Origin: Pseudomonas entomophila
Lineage (GTDB): Bacteria; Pseudomonadota; Gammaproteobacteria; Pseudomonadales; Pseudomonadaceae
Direction of reading: 5' to 3'
NCBI RefSeq assembly: GCF_029478665.1
Contig: NZ_JARPQB010000025.1
Coordinates: 41,936 to 105,935 of the forward strand
Length of the DNA: 64,000 bases
Below are positions 1 to 10,186 of this stretch, piece after piece. The notes below the pieces were generated by a model. It did no database searches. It was not told the DNA's origin and saw nothing but the letters and a program-made list of their open reading frames with translations. How positions within the stretch are numbered: position 1 is the stretch's first letter; each line of letters opens with the position of its first letter. The position numbers and the translations under genes are program-made.

Positions 1-517
1 TCTCCAGCCGCTCGGCCTGCACCGGGCGCTGTGCAAGGGCACTTAATTGCGCCAGCCAGCCGGCCAGCAACGAGTCGACCACGAAGCGGTTGTAGGTGTT
101 GTAGGGGCTGATGGAATAGAAGCGCAGCCAGGCGCCCTGATTGTCTTCATGAAAGCTCGACTGGCCACGGTAGTTGGCGGCATACAGCGGCTCGAAGCGC
201 AGCAGCGTGCGGGCGGCTTCGCCGAGGGTGGGGGCCTGGGCGGCGGTCACTCCCGCGAGCCCGGCCTGGGCCAGCTGGCTCAGGCGGCCCATGCGCAGGC
301 CCAGTGCCGGTTCGCCGCTGATCGTGATGGCGGCATGGCCCAGATGCATGTAGCGCGGGATCGACAATCGCGCGCCTGGTTCGGCCAGGCGCTGGGTATC
401 GAGCCCATAGCGCAGCAGGAGGGGCTGTGGATCATGGCCGAGTTGCGTCAGTGCCTGAGCCAGCGGTTGGACGAACCCTACCGACAGCTCACCCAGGCGC
501 ACGCGGGGACGAGGCAT
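1..517 (-). CDS. AraC-family transcriptional regulator, N-terminal part (cut by window edge)
   Basis: The visible 172 residues are the N-terminal half of a regulator of the AraC type with an arabinose-binding-like ligand domain (OruR/ArgR-like layout), starting MPRPRVRLGE. The helix-turn-helix part that should follow lies beyond the left edge, so DNA binding cannot be checked. Typical features of the domain are visible: a helical opening, then a region resembling 'GLRMGRLSQLAQAG' and 'TLLRFEPLY', and a 'SPYNTYNRFVVD' segment. The start codon lies 4 bases after the stop of the upstream nitrilase-fold gene, so the two are probably one transcript. The family assignment is by resemblance; the effector is unknown. 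Confidence 0.75.
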   Translation of the reverse strand, partial: MPRPRVRLGELSVGFVQPLAQALTQLGHDPQPLLLRYGLDTQRLAEPGARLSIPRYMHLGHAAITISGEPALGLRMGRLSQLAQAGLAGVTAAQAPTLGEAARTLLRFEPLYAANYRGQSSFHEDNQGAWLRFYSISPYNTYNRFVVDSLLAGWLAQLSALAQRPVQAERLE

Positions 518-521
518 GTTG

Positions 522-1640
522 TCACAACCACAGGTTCAGCAGGCGCGCACCCTGGCTGGCGCTGCCCGCCCAGAGGATGCCGGCCTGGTTGGCGAAGCCC
601 TGACCATCGGCACTGAGCTCCCAGAACTGGCCGCGCAGGAACACGCTCATGCTGGTGATGCCATTGCTGGCGGCTTGGGTCAGTTGATGCCACGCGGCCT
701 GTTCGCTGACCTGGCCGCGCTGCAGCGGCAACTGCGCCGCCGCAGGCTGGTGGCGGTTGCCACGCCAGGGGGCTTGCCACTGTTGCTGGCCACTGAGGAA
801 AACCGGGTTGGCGATCAGTTGCACCGACTGTTCGGCCAGTTGCTGGTGGTTGGCAGGGTACCAGCTGTCGCTGCCCACCAGCACGCCCAGGCGGCCGGCG
901 GGGGTCTGCACGACGTGCAGCGGATGCTGGCGACCATCATGGATATAGCGTCGGGTTTCGCTATCAGGGTACTGCTGGTGCTGTGGTTGCCCCAGCACGC
1001 CGCCATCGCTGCCGAAGACCACGCTGGTGTTGAACAATGGGCCGTCCCCCGTGCGCAAACGGCCGTTTTCGACATAGGGGGCAGGGAGAACGATCGAGCC
1101 GGCCACCAGGGTGACGCCGAATTCCCGCGCCAGGCCGCCGAACAGTTGTTGGTAGTCGTTGGCCATCTGCGCCGCCTTCATGCGCAGGTGTGCATCGCCG
1201 CGGCGGTCGTTGCCGCTGGCTGAGAGCAGCGCCAGGCCGTAGCGCAGCGGGTTGCTCAGCTCGAGCCATTGCCAGGCTTCGCGGCGGTGGGTGACCTGGT
1301 ACAGCTCGTTCTTTTCGCCTCGTGCCCAGAGCCAGGTGCCGATGTGCTCAGGCAGTACCACCACGGTCCGTGCATTGACCAGCCCCTTGTCACGGGCCTG
1401 GTCCAGGTAGGCGGACAGTTTGCGGTGCAGGCGCTCGAGGTTCTGGTAGTCGCTCGGGTACAACAGGGGCTCGACACCCAGCAGGTTGCCCTGGTCCCCG
1501 GGCGCGCCCTGGTCGAGCGCCAGTTCGATGCGCAGGTCGGAAAGGTAGTGGCCTTCCGGACGCTGCGAGGTCCAGAAGCCGTAGCCGAACAGCGTGGCGA
1601 TGACGACCAGTGCCAGGGCGCTGGCAAGCAGTTTTCCCAT
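522..1640 (-). CDS. Nitrilase-fold (carbon-nitrogen hydrolase) membrane-anchored protein lacking the catalytic Cys and Lys
   Basis: This 372-residue protein has one N-terminal membrane segment (about residues 4-23) followed by a nitrilase-superfamily domain. The family uses a Glu-Lys-Cys triad to cleave C-N bonds. The Glu is present (VLPEH, E98). At the nucleophile motif, normally G-V-x-x-C-x-D-x-W/F-P, the protein reads GVLVGSDSWYP, so Gly256 occupies the Cys position. Near residue 221, where 'G-x-x-x-K-x-H-L' is expected, I read GQPQHQQYP with no Lys. It is therefore probably not a classical amidase and may be a binding or sensory protein. It lies just upstream of the AraC regulator and is divergent from fadH. 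The fold assignment is firm; the function is unknown. Confidence 0.75.
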   Translation of the reverse strand: MGKLLASALALVVIATLFGYGFWTSQRPEGHYLSDLRIELALDQGAPGDQGNLLGVEPLLYPSDYQNLERLHRKLSAYLDQARDKGLVNARTVVVLPEHIGTWLWARGEKNELYQVTHRREAWQWLELSNPLRYGLALLSASGNDRRGDAHLRMKAAQMANDYQQLFGGLAREFGVTLVAGSIVLPAPYVENGRLRTGDGPLFNTSVVFGSDGGVLGQPQHQQYPDSETRRYIHDGRQHPLHVVQTPAGRLGVLVGSDSWYPANHQQLAEQSVQLIANPVFLSGQQQWQAPWRGNRHQPAAAQLPLQRGQVSEQAAWHQLTQAASNGITSMSVFLRGQFWELSADGQGFANQAGILWAGSASQGARLLNLWL

Positions 1641-1735
1641 GGAGCGGTTCTGCGCAATGAGGAATGAGGTGCCCTAGGGTAAGCCTGCTGTGCAGCAGGA
1701 TCAATAAGTTGTCAGTTTCGATCATTGAGCGCGTT

Positions 1736-1749
1736 CAAACGCCTGTTTA
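1736..1749 (+). promoter_or_regulatory. Candidate PsrA-type operator upstream of fadH
   Basis: CAAAC-GCCT-GTTTA fits the published PsrA half-site pattern (G/C)AAAC-N2-4-GTTT(G/C) except for its last base. It lies 86 to 99 bases before the fadH start, in the divergent intergenic region. PsrA is the Pseudomonas fatty-acid-responsive TetR repressor that controls beta-oxidation genes, so a site before a dienoyl-CoA reductase gene makes sense. Binding is inferred only. Confidence 0.4.
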
Positions 1750-1810
1750 ATGTCGGCCTCAGACAAACGACGGGCCCCGCCGGACTGGAAGAGGCGCCCG
1801 CATTCCGTGA

Positions 1811-3871
<2,061 letters not shown>

Positions 3872-3906
3872 TCAGCAAACCGTAATCCTTTGATAGGGCA
3901 AAACCT

Positions 3907-3993
3907 CTGTAGGAGCGGCTTCAGCCGCGATCACCCGCAAAGCGGGTGCCAGGCACCGTGTTGCCTGCATCGCGGCTAAAGCCGCTCCTACAG
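3907..3993. repeat. REPIN, 87 bp, 'GGCTTCAGCC' subtype
   Basis: Two REP palindromes (CTGTAGGAGCGGCTTCAGCC and its inverse) face each other and enclose a spacer containing a second small hairpin (ACCCGC-AAA-GCGGGT). Elements of the same length and design occur at 20005-20091 and 52316-52402. It lies between fadH and the next rightward gene. Confidence 0.9.
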
Positions 3994-4035
3994 AGCCTGT
4001 GTCATCCTTTTCGGGGCACCTGATAGACTCGCGCC

Positions 4036-4929
4036 ATGCCCGAGTTCTCCCTTCCCCAAGCCCCTTTGCAGCGCCTCGACCTGCCCTGGCTCCAGCACGC
4101 CCAGGTCGAGCTCGCCGTCCTGCGCCTGGACCTGATCGACCCGCTGATCAGCGGCAACAAATGGTTCAAGCTGCGCCACCACCTGGCTGAAGCCCGTGAG
4201 GCTGGAGCACCCGGCTTGATCAGCCTGGGCGGCAACCATTCCAATCACCTCCATGCCCTGGCAGCGGCCGGCAAGCGTTTCGGCTTCGCCACCGTCGGCC
4301 TGCTACGTGGGCATCCGCAGCAGACGCCGACAGTAACGGACCTGCGGGCACTGGGCATGGAGCTGCACTGGCTGGGTTTCGGAGGCTACCGCGCCCGTCA
4401 TGAGCCCGGTTTCTGGCAGCCCTGGCAAGCCCGCTATCCGGGCTGGCATTGCATTCCCGAAGGCGGTGGCGGGCTGGCGGGCGCTCAGGGTTGCGGGCTG
4501 ATCGTCGAGCAGTGCAAGGCACAATTGGCCACGCTGGGCTGGACGGACTACGACGCCTGGTGGCTGGCGGCCGGTACCGGCACCACCCTGGCGGGCCTGG
4601 TGCTGGCGGAGGCCGGCGGGCATGAGGTCCACGGCGCTCTTGCGGTGCCACTGGATCATGGGGTGCCTGAGACCGTCATGGCATTGGCTGGCCGCGAGGG
4701 CTATCTGTTGCATGAGGCTTGCCGGGGCGGTTTTGCGCGTCTCGATGACGCGCTGCTGGCATTCATCGACGAAACCGAAAGTCTGGCCGGCATGCCATTG
4801 GAAGCCCTCTACACCGGCAAGGCACTATTGGCCCTGCGTGACCAGGTCGAGGCCGGGCGTTTTCGCCCGGGCACCCGCCTGGTCTTCCTGCACACCGGTG
4901 GCCTGCAGGGGCGCCGGGGTTACTTGTAG
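4036..4929 (+). CDS. PLP-dependent D-cysteine desulfhydrase / ACC deaminase-family enzyme
   Basis: A 297-residue fold-type II pyridoxal-phosphate enzyme. The motif SGNKWFKL near residue 42 carries the Schiff-base lysine, and SLGGNHSNHLHA just after it is the signature of the D-cysteine desulfhydrase/1-aminocyclopropane-1-carboxylate deaminase family. A phosphate-binding GTGTTLAG sits near residue 180. Members without the special ACC-deaminase residues usually break down D-cysteine or related D-amino acids; I cannot decide the substrate from sequence. The C-terminus overlaps the convergent cytochrome b561 gene by 10 bases. A REPIN separates it from fadH, so it probably has its own promoter. 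Confidence 0.85.
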   Translation: MPEFSLPQAPLQRLDLPWLQHAQVELAVLRLDLIDPLISGNKWFKLRHHLAEAREAGAPGLISLGGNHSNHLHALAAAGKRFGFATVGLLRGHPQQTPTVTDLRALGMELHWLGFGGYRARHEPGFWQPWQARYPGWHCIPEGGGGLAGAQGCGLIVEQCKAQLATLGWTDYDAWWLAAGTGTTLAGLVLAEAGGHEVHGALAVPLDHGVPETVMALAGREGYLLHEACRGGFARLDDALLAFIDETESLAGMPLEALYTGKALLALRDQVEAGRFRPGTRLVFLHTGGLQGRRGYL

Positions 4930-5465
4930 GGCAGCATGCGCAGCAGCGTGTTGTCGCGCCGCACGTAGTGGTGGTACAGCCCTGCCACGGCATGCAGCCC
5001 GATCAGCCAGTAGCCCCAGCTGCCGATGCGTTCGTGCCAACCCTTGATGAACTTGGCCAGGTCCGGATCAGGCGCGACGATGGCCGGCAGATCCAGGCCA
5101 TAAAAGGGGATCGGTTTGTCAGCGGCGCTGAGGATCGCCCAGCCGGCCAGCGGCAGGCCGATCATCATCAGGTACAGCAGCAGGTGCACCAGGTGCGACA
5201 GGCCGGTCTGCCAGGCCGGTGGCCTGGGCACGATCGGTGGCGTGGGGCGCGACAGGCGCACGGCCAGGCGCAGCCAGACCAGCACGAACACGGTCAGGCC
5301 AAGCATGAAGTGCAGGTCTTTCATCAGGTCGCGCTCGGCGCTGCCCTTGGGGAACAGGCCGCGCAACTCGATGCAGGCGTACACGGCGGCCAGTAGCACC
5401 AGCATCAGCCAGTGCAGGGCGATCGACAGCCGCGCGTAGTGGGCCGCGGGGGTGGATGAAACCAT
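4920..5465 (-). CDS. Cytochrome b561 family membrane protein
   Basis: A 181-residue four-helix integral membrane protein of the bacterial cytochrome b561 type, which carries two haem b groups and moves electrons between the quinone pool and other carriers. Helices are visible at about residues 15-32, 50-70, 88-110 and 145-170. Candidate haem-ligand histidines lie in ALHW (H18), DLHF, HLVH and GLHAVAGLYHHY. The size is typical (175-190). It is transcribed leftwards, convergent with the D-cysteine desulfhydrase-like gene (10-base overlap) and divergent from the WG-repeat lipoprotein. The physiological partner is not evident. Confidence 0.9.
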   Translation of the reverse strand: MVSSTPAAHYARLSIALHWLMLVLLAAVYACIELRGLFPKGSAERDLMKDLHFMLGLTVFVLVWLRLAVRLSRPTPPIVPRPPAWQTGLSHLVHLLLYLMMIGLPLAGWAILSAADKPIPFYGLDLPAIVAPDPDLAKFIKGWHERIGSWGYWLIGLHAVAGLYHHYVRRDNTLLRMLPYK

Positions 5466-5639
5466 GGTGGGTCCTCGTCTTCAGGTCGGAAAGGGCGCTC
5501 TTGCTGGCGCCTGTTTCCCACTCTAATCGCTGGGATGAAAATTTGTTTGCTTCAGATCTATCCAGCGTGGCCGACACAGCGGGCTGGGTGGTGGCTTTGG
5601 GCCTGCACCCGATTTCCATCGCACAAGGATCCTGTGTCA

Positions 5640-7259
5640 ATGAAACACCTCATCTCCACCCCTCGGGTCGCGCTGTTCGGCGCCCTGTCCCTGCTGCTCG
5701 CCGGCTGCGAGCAAGCCCCGGCGGTCAAGACGCCACCGATTGCCGCCCTGACCATTCCGCTGTGCGTGAACGACGAATGCGCGGTACTGGACCAGAACGG
5801 CGCCTTCCGTGTCGCGCCGGGCAGCGAGTTCACCCAGCTCTACACCCAGCCCTTCAGCAACGCCTTCATCTTCGGTCGTGGCGATTACTGGCACCTGGCC
5901 AGTGGCGACGGCAAGCAGGTGATCCGCGCCGACCTCACCGATTCGCTGTACACCCTGACCCCGGGCCTGTTCGGCTATGACCACAATGGCAAGGTCGGGG
6001 TGATGGACGAGCAGGGCAAGGACGTCCAGCCGGCCATCTTCGACACCGTCTATGTCGGCGGCGACAACGATTTCATCGTCTACGAGATCGGCGAACTGCG
6101 TGGCATCCTCACGCCCCAGGGCGAGAAAGTCAGCGAGGCGGTGTTCGACTCGATGTATGTGCGCGAGGACTTCGCCAAGCGCGGCAACTGGGTGCTGGCC
6201 GAGCGCCAGGGCGAGAACTGGGGCTACAACCTGCAGACCAAGGTGCTGCGCAAGCTCGACTTCGACACCATCGTCAGCGCGGCCGACGGTCACCTGGTGG
6301 TTTCCCGCGAGGGCGCTGCCGGCAAGGGCCTGGCGGACGCCGCCGGCAACCTGGTGATCCCGCTCGAGAAGGGCTGGCTGGGTACGCCGGGCGGTGGCTT
6401 GGTGGCCTTCCGCGACAGCTACGACAAACCGTGCGGTTACCTGGACTACCAGGGCAAGGTGGTGATCGAGGCGCAGTACCAGAGCTGCGAGACCTTCGGC
6501 AAGGTGGGCGGCATGGTGCAGTTGCCGCGCACCGAGGACGACCGTGGCAAGGCCGGCATGATCGGCCATGACGGCAAATGGCTGATCCAGCCCGAGTACG
6601 ATTCGATCGGCGACGCCGGCATGGGCCAGCTCGGCATGAGTGGCCATCGCCCGGGCTTCAACCATATCGGCAAGTTGCAGAACATGTTCCTGGCCACCTA
6701 CGGGACCATCGACCTGGACCAGGGCAAGGTGGTGTTCCAGCCCACCTACCAGCAGATCGGCCTGGTCGCGCCCAATCGCTATGCCTTCTCCGAGCTGAAA
6801 TCGCCGAAGAAGACCGTGATGTTCATGGGGATGCCGAACGAGACCGCCACCGTGGGCCTGATGGACGAGAAGGGCAAGGTGCTGGTCAAGCCGGAGCAGT
6901 TCGTGTCGTTCAAGCTGCTTGCTGACGGCCATCACCTGCTGGCGGCCGAGGGCAGCAAGTCGGATGCCGTGCGCGCGCTCTACGATCTGGATGGCAAGTT
7001 GCTGGTGCCCGCCAAATGGCAGGACGTGGTGGTCGACGAAGCGCGTGGCGCGATCTTCGCCTATCGGGTCGAGGGCAATGGCGACGACGCGGTGCGCACG
7101 CTGCGCGCCCTGTATCGCCTGGATGGCAGCGTGGTGTTCGACACCAACCGCCTGCCTTGCGGCGCGGAGCAGGTGGTCGACGGCAAGGGCCAGGTGCTGT
7201 GGCCGAAGGATGCCCAGGCCCATTGCCCGGCGCCTGAGCCGGTAGCCGAAGCGTCCTGA
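5640..7259 (+). CDS. WG-repeat lipoprotein
   Basis: A 539-residue secreted lipoprotein. The signal peptide ends in the lipobox LLAGC with Cys23, followed by Glu at +2, which points to the outer membrane. The mature part is built from repeats of the 'WG' type (G-K-x-x-x-x-x-Y/F-D spacing; for example DEQGKDVQPAIFDTVY, GHDGKWLIQPEYDSI and LDGKLLVPAKWQDVV), a fold thought to form beta-propeller-like or beta-helical binding surfaces. The start at 5640 is chosen because it has an AAGGAT ribosome-binding site 9 bases upstream and gives a proper signal peptide. A strong terminator follows directly. The ligand is unknown. Confidence 0.85.
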   Translation: MKHLISTPRVALFGALSLLLAGCEQAPAVKTPPIAALTIPLCVNDECAVLDQNGAFRVAPGSEFTQLYTQPFSNAFIFGRGDYWHLASGDGKQVIRADLTDSLYTLTPGLFGYDHNGKVGVMDEQGKDVQPAIFDTVYVGGDNDFIVYEIGELRGILTPQGEKVSEAVFDSMYVREDFAKRGNWVLAERQGENWGYNLQTKVLRKLDFDTIVSAADGHLVVSREGAAGKGLADAAGNLVIPLEKGWLGTPGGGLVAFRDSYDKPCGYLDYQGKVVIEAQYQSCETFGKVGGMVQLPRTEDDRGKAGMIGHDGKWLIQPEYDSIGDAGMGQLGMSGHRPGFNHIGKLQNMFLATYGTIDLDQGKVVFQPTYQQIGLVAPNRYAFSELKSPKKTVMFMGMPNETATVGLMDEKGKVLVKPEQFVSFKLLADGHHLLAAEGSKSDAVRALYDLDGKLLVPAKWQDVVVDEARGAIFAYRVEGNGDDAVRTLRALYRLDGSVVFDTNRLPCGAEQVVDGKGQVLWPKDAQAHCPAPEPVAEAS

Positions 7260-7268
7260 TGCGTGAAC

Positions 7269-7300
7269 GCCCCGCCGTCAGCAAGGCGGCGGGGCTGTTT
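7269..7300 (+). terminator. Rho-independent terminator of the WG-repeat lipoprotein gene
   Basis: A perfect 9-bp stem (GCCCCGCCG/CGGCGGGGC) with a 9-base loop is followed by TGTTT, beginning 10 bases after the stop. It may also serve the convergent DUF1853 gene. Confidence 0.8.
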
Positions 7301-8235
7301 CAGCGTGGGGGGAGGTCAGGCCAGCCATCGGCCACCAGGAACATCCGTTCGACCTCTTCCCAGTGCCCCTGCGCCTGCTGCTCCAGTCGGGTCAGCAGGT
7401 GTGCATGGGCATCGGGCTCCAGCCCTTCGCGCCAGGCAGCGAAGCGTTCCGTGCTCCAGCATGCCGATGTTTCAATTCGCGCCGGCGCCAGCCATGCCTG
7501 GCGGGACAGGGGCTGCCAGCAACTGTTGTCGGCGACGTTCCATTCGCCATGGCGCATCCAGCCACCGCGCAGGTGGCCGGGATTGGCCCCGCTCGGCTCT
7601 TGTGTTCGTCCCGTGTGTGGGTAGAACAGATAACCGCCAAGCCAGAGGTGAGCCTGCACCTGGTCCAGGCCCAGCCCGGCCAGCACGGCGTGACTCTGTG
7701 GCCCGCTCGACATGGGTAACTGATGTTGCGTCAGGTGTGCCAGCTTTCTTCCCAGTCGATCATGGCAACCCGGGCCAAGCCATTGGTCCGGATCGCTGCC
7801 ATCACCGCTGGGTGGCCCCAGGTAGAGTTTGATCGCCAGCTCCAGGTGATGAGCGCCTTCACGGTCGCGCAGCACGATGTCCAGCTCGCCCAGGGTTCGC
7901 CCGCCATCGCGGATCGCCAGGTTGGCCGCCAGCAGCTCGACGCCCGGGGCCTGGAGCAGGGCAAACTGCCACAACGCCTCGTAGTAGAGCCCCAGGCGTC
8001 GGCTGGTCAGGCGCGACAGCCAGTCCAGCAGCACCGTGGGGTCATGATCGAGCGCGCGCAGCCAGTCGGCCAGTTGTCCAGGGTCGTCGGCCCAGGCGCT
8101 GGCGCTCAGCGGGTGGCGTTGCGGGGCGCAGGCGTCGTCCAGCAGCGGCGGCGACAGGACCGCCCACGCCAGGTCGCGCACGGCAGGCTGGCGCAGCTGG
8201 CGGAGCACGGGCTGCAGATCGGCGAAGGGCATCAT
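7300..8235 (-). CDS. DUF1853 family protein
   Basis: A cytoplasmic protein of about 311 residues resembling the uncharacterised DUF1853 family, known in gamma-proteobacteria. Visible traits are 'RLGLYYEALWQFAL', 'ELDIVLRDREGAHHLELAIKLYLG' (a pattern reminiscent of a PD-(D/E)XK nuclease core: E-x-D then H-x-E-x-x-x-K) and 'DRLGRKLAHLTQHQL'. The nuclease-like reading is my inference. Two adjacent ATG codons (8235 and 8232) follow an AGG; the start could be either. It is divergent from nadK. No function can be assigned with confidence. Confidence 0.7.
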   Translation of the reverse strand: MMPFADLQPVLRQLRQPAVRDLAWAVLSPPLLDDACAPQRHPLSASAWADDPGQLADWLRALDHDPTVLLDWLSRLTSRRLGLYYEALWQFALLQAPGVELLAANLAIRDGGRTLGELDIVLRDREGAHHLELAIKLYLGPPSGDGSDPDQWLGPGCHDRLGRKLAHLTQHQLPMSSGPQSHAVLAGLGLDQVQAHLWLGGYLFYPHTGRTQEPSGANPGHLRGGWMRHGEWNVADNSCWQPLSRQAWLAPARIETSACWSTERFAAWREGLEPDAHAHLLTRLEQQAQGHWEEVERMFLVADGWPDLPPR

Positions 8236-8253
8236 CCTGCGAGCATAGCCGGT

Positions 8254-8283
8254 TTGCCGCTGGCCGGTCCTTTCGCCCATAAT
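8254..8283 (+). promoter_or_regulatory. Candidate sigma-70 promoter of the nadK run
   Basis: TTGCCG (-35) and CATAAT (-10) are separated by 18 bases and end about 40 bases before the nadK start. It overlaps the first bases of nothing but the start region of the divergent DUF1853 gene's leader. Confidence 0.45.
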
Positions 8284-8324
8284 CGCGGCATTGTCACCCC
8301 GCCGCAGAGCCTCGCAGGAGCACC

Positions 8325-9215
8325 ATGGAGCAATTTCGCAATATCGGTATCATCGGACGCCTTGGCAGCTCCCAGGTGCTCGACACCATCCGCCGACTGA
8401 AAAAATTCCTCCTCGAGCGCCACCTGCACGTGATCCTCGAGGACACCATCGCCGAAGTGCTGCCCGGCCATGGCTTGCAGACCTCCACCCGCAAGCTGCT
8501 GGGCGAGGTGTGCGACCTGGTCATCGTGGTCGGTGGCGATGGCAGCCTGCTGGGTGCCGCCCGGGCCTTGGCCCGGCACAACATCCCGGTGCTGGGGATC
8601 AACCGCGGCAACCTGGGTTTTCTCACCGACATCCGCCCCGACGAGCTGGAAGAGAAGGTCGCCGAGGTGCTCGACGGTCACTACCTGGTCGAGAACCGTT
8701 TCCTGCTGCAAGCCGAAGTGCGCCGCCACAACGAGGCCATCGGCCAGGGCGACGCGCTCAACGACGTGGTGCTGCACCCCGGCAAGTCGACGCGGATGAT
8801 CGAGTTCGAGATCTACATCGACGGCCAGTTCGTCTGCAGCCAGAAGGCCGACGGCCTGATCGTCGCCACCCCCACTGGCTCCACCGCCTACGCGCTGTCC
8901 GCCGGTGGCCCGATCATGCACCCCAAGCTCGATGCCATCGTCATCGTGCCCATGTACCCGCACACGCTGTCGGGCCGGCCGATCGTGGTGGACGGCAATA
9001 GCGAGCTGAAGATCGTGGTGTCGAAGGACCTGCAGATCTACCCGCAGGTCTCCTGTGACGGCCAGAACCACTTCACCTGCGCCCCCGGCGACACCATCAC
9101 GGTGAGCAAGAAACCGCAGAAACTGCGCCTGATCCATCCGCTGGACCACAATTACTACGAGGTCTGCCGCACCAAGCTCGGCTGGGGCAGCCGCCTGGGA
9201 GGCAGGGACGACTGA
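8325..9215 (+). CDS. nadK: NAD(+) kinase
   Basis: NadK phosphorylates NAD to NADP in the cytoplasm, the only route to NADP. The 296-residue length is typical. The diagnostic GGDGS motif (about residue 70), the GINRGNLGFLTDI segment and the conserved 'PTGSTAYALSAGGPI' NAD-binding region are all present. Its stop codon overlaps the ATG of the metallophosphoesterase gene (TGATG), indicating translational coupling. A promoter-like TTGCCG-18-CATAAT precedes it. Confidence 0.97.
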   Translation: MEQFRNIGIIGRLGSSQVLDTIRRLKKFLLERHLHVILEDTIAEVLPGHGLQTSTRKLLGEVCDLVIVVGGDGSLLGAARALARHNIPVLGINRGNLGFLTDIRPDELEEKVAEVLDGHYLVENRFLLQAEVRRHNEAIGQGDALNDVVLHPGKSTRMIEFEIYIDGQFVCSQKADGLIVATPTGSTAYALSAGGPIMHPKLDAIVIVPMYPHTLSGRPIVVDGNSELKIVVSKDLQIYPQVSCDGQNHFTCAPGDTITVSKKPQKLRLIHPLDHNYYEVCRTKLGWGSRLGGRDD

Positions 9216-10186
9216 TGCTCGATCCGGCGCGCAGTTTCGATATCATCGGCGACGTGCACGGTTGTGCGCTCACCCTCGAACGCCTGCTCGATGCGCTCGG
9301 CTACAAGCGGGTGGGCGGGGTCTGGCGCCATCCGCGGCGCCAGGCGCTGTTCCTCGGCGACATCGTCGACCGCGGCCCGCGTATCCGTGAGGCGCTGCAC
9401 ATCGTCCACGACATGGTCGAGGCCGGCCAGGCCTTCTGCATCATGGGCAACCATGAATACAACGCCCTGGGCTGGGTCACCCCGGCGCTGCCCGGCAGCG
9501 GCAAGGCGTTCGTCCGCGAGCACACGCCGCGCCATGCGCGCCTGATCGATGAAACCCTCACCCAGTTCGCCCAGCACCCCGGCGACTGGCACGACTTCAT
9601 CCAGTGGTTCTACGAGCTGCCGCTGTTCGTCGACGCCGGCCGGTTCCGCCTGGTGCACGCCTGCTGGGACCACCAGCTGATCGAGCCGCTGCGCCAGCAG
9701 TATCACGACGGGCGTATCGACGAGCATTTCGTCCAGGCTTCGGCGGTGGCAGGCAGTTTCGCCGCCACGGTGTGCAACCGCCTGCTGCGCGGCACCGACA
9801 TGCGCCTGCCGGATGGCCTGACGCTCACCGGTGGCGATGGTCTGACCCGCGCCTTCTTCCGCACCAAGTTCTGGGAAGAAGACCCGCAAACCTACGGTGA
9901 CATCGTGTTCCAGCCCGATGCGCTGCCGGACGAGGTGGCCCGCACGCCGCTCAGCCACAGCCAGAAGAATGCCCTGCTGCGCTATGCCGAAGACGAGCCG
10001 TTGCTGTTCGTCGGCCATTACTGGCGCAGCGGCCGGCCGGCGCCGATTCGTGCCAACCTGGCCTGCCTCGACTACAGCGCGGTGCTGTACGGCAAGCTGG
10101 CGGCCTACCGGCTGGATGACGAAACCCGCATCGACCCGCACAAGTTCGTCTGGGTCGATGTCGAACGCCCGCAGGCCAGTCAATGA
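9215..10186 (+). CDS. Calcineurin-like metallophosphoesterase (PrpE/ApaH-like)
   Basis: A 323-residue protein with the complete serine/threonine-type metallophosphatase motif set: GDVHG (residues 11-15), GDIVDRGP (about 50) and GNHEYNA (about 80), and a C-terminal GHYW histidine motif. These residues bind two metal ions. Substrates of related enzymes include dinucleoside tetraphosphates and phosphoproteins; the one here is unknown. It overlaps nadK by one base and the rhomboid gene by four, so the three are co-translated. A link with nucleotide turnover next to nadK is an inference. Confidence 0.88.
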   Translation: MLDPARSFDIIGDVHGCALTLERLLDALGYKRVGGVWRHPRRQALFLGDIVDRGPRIREALHIVHDMVEAGQAFCIMGNHEYNALGWVTPALPGSGKAFVREHTPRHARLIDETLTQFAQHPGDWHDFIQWFYELPLFVDAGRFRLVHACWDHQLIEPLRQQYHDGRIDEHFVQASAVAGSFAATVCNRLLRGTDMRLPDGLTLTGGDGLTRAFFRTKFWEEDPQTYGDIVFQPDALPDEVARTPLSHSQKNALLRYAEDEPLLFVGHYWRSGRPAPIRANLACLDYSAVLYGKLAAYRLDDETRIDPHKFVWVDVERPQASQ

